32,493 bases of DNA from an uncultured Clostridia bacterium (GTDB taxonomy: Bacteria > Bacillota > Clostridia > Lachnospirales > CAG-274): positions 1 through 32,493 of the forward strand of contig CANQVZ010000023.1 in the NCBI GenBank assembly GCA_947627425.1, written 5' to 3'. Each line of letters begins with the position of its first letter. Within the stretch, counting starts at the first letter, position 1. This document shows positions 32,468 to 32,493 of this stretch, piece after piece. The position numbers and the translations under genes are program-made. The notes below the pieces were generated by a model. It had not been told where the DNA came from, searched no databases, and worked only from the letters and a program-made list of their open reading frames with translations.

Positions 32468-32493
32468 TATAATTAGATGAGGTGATAATTATG
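32468..32493 (+). CDS. Start of a gene running off the right edge
   Basis: TATAAT (32468-32473) with an upstream TG, then GAGGTGAT (32479-32486) and ATG at 32491-32493. Only the start codon is in view, so the product is unknown. The surrounding hairpins and the TTGTCGAAAAAG stretch resemble the ends of some transposase genes, but that is only an impression. Confidence 0.5.

Noticed and set aside
1..32493. tRNA, rRNA, prophage or defence genes
   Set aside because: No tRNA cloverleaf, rRNA signature, integrase, capsid or restriction gene could be recognised on either strand.

Overview
The window looks like an ordinary chromosomal stretch of a Gram-positive, low-to-moderate G+C Firmicute of the class Clostridia, probably gut-associated. 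The evidence is the gene set (WalR/WalK-like two-component pair, type III pantothenate kinase with an ECF-type S component, RicT, a YlbF-family protein, YkvI, the tmk-holB-ricT-yabB-rsmI block known from Bacillus), strong AGGAGG-type ribosome binding sites with TTG and GTG starts, sigma-A promoters with 17-bp spacers, and very frequent ATA isoleucine codons. No rRNA, tRNA, CRISPR array, phage or complete insertion sequence is visible.

Layout. 1-4.6 kb (minus): DNA polymerase I (3' end cut by the window edge), a short-chain dehydrogenase and the CCA-adding enzyme. 4.7-7.5 kb (plus): an OmpR-type response regulator, its membrane histidine kinase and a 70-residue protein. 7.5-8.3 kb: a cold-shock protein, its terminator, a 129-bp palindromic MITE-like repeat, and a promoter with a structured leader. 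8.3-10.9 kb (plus): a probable pantothenate transporter S component, coaX, a YlbF-family protein and an alpha/beta hydrolase, closed by two terminators. 10.9-14.0 kb (minus): ilvE, gltX and a small membrane protein. 14.2-19.5 kb (plus): a MoxR ATPase / DUF58 / transglutaminase-like / YibE-F operon. 19.5-21.5 kb: ftsH. 21.6-26.7 kb (minus): kduD-tmk-holB-ricT-trmN6-rsmI-DUF454. 26.9-27.6 kb (plus): a DtxR-family regulator and thioredoxin. 27.7-29.8 kb (minus): a CPBP membrane protease and an AI-2E family protein. 30.1-31.3 kb (plus): a YkvI-like transporter. 31.3-31.6 kb: a hairpin-dense insert flanked by 27-bp direct copies of a terminator. 31.6-32.2 kb (minus): an exported protein of unknown function. 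The last 300 bp hold three hairpins, a -10 box, a ribosome binding site and the ATG of a gene that runs off the window.

Themes. Housekeeping replication and translation genes (polA, holB, tmk, cca, gltX, rsmI, trmN6) are mixed with envelope and stress functions (two-component system, ftsH, MoxR operon, CPBP protease, Csp, thioredoxin). The CoA branch is represented by the transporter/coaX pair. kduD is the only sugar-catabolic gene and hints at uronate or pectin use encoded elsewhere.

The most interesting items are non-coding: (1) a leader upstream of the transporter gene that can fold as a helix, a nested hairpin and a pseudoknot covering the Shine-Dalgarno; (2) the insert at 31.3-31.6 kb, which appears to have landed in and duplicated a bidirectional terminator; and (3) the MITE-like palindrome at 7.96-8.09 kb. 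Among proteins, the transglutaminase-like protein has Phe where the catalytic Cys should be. No clearly new multi-gene system was found.
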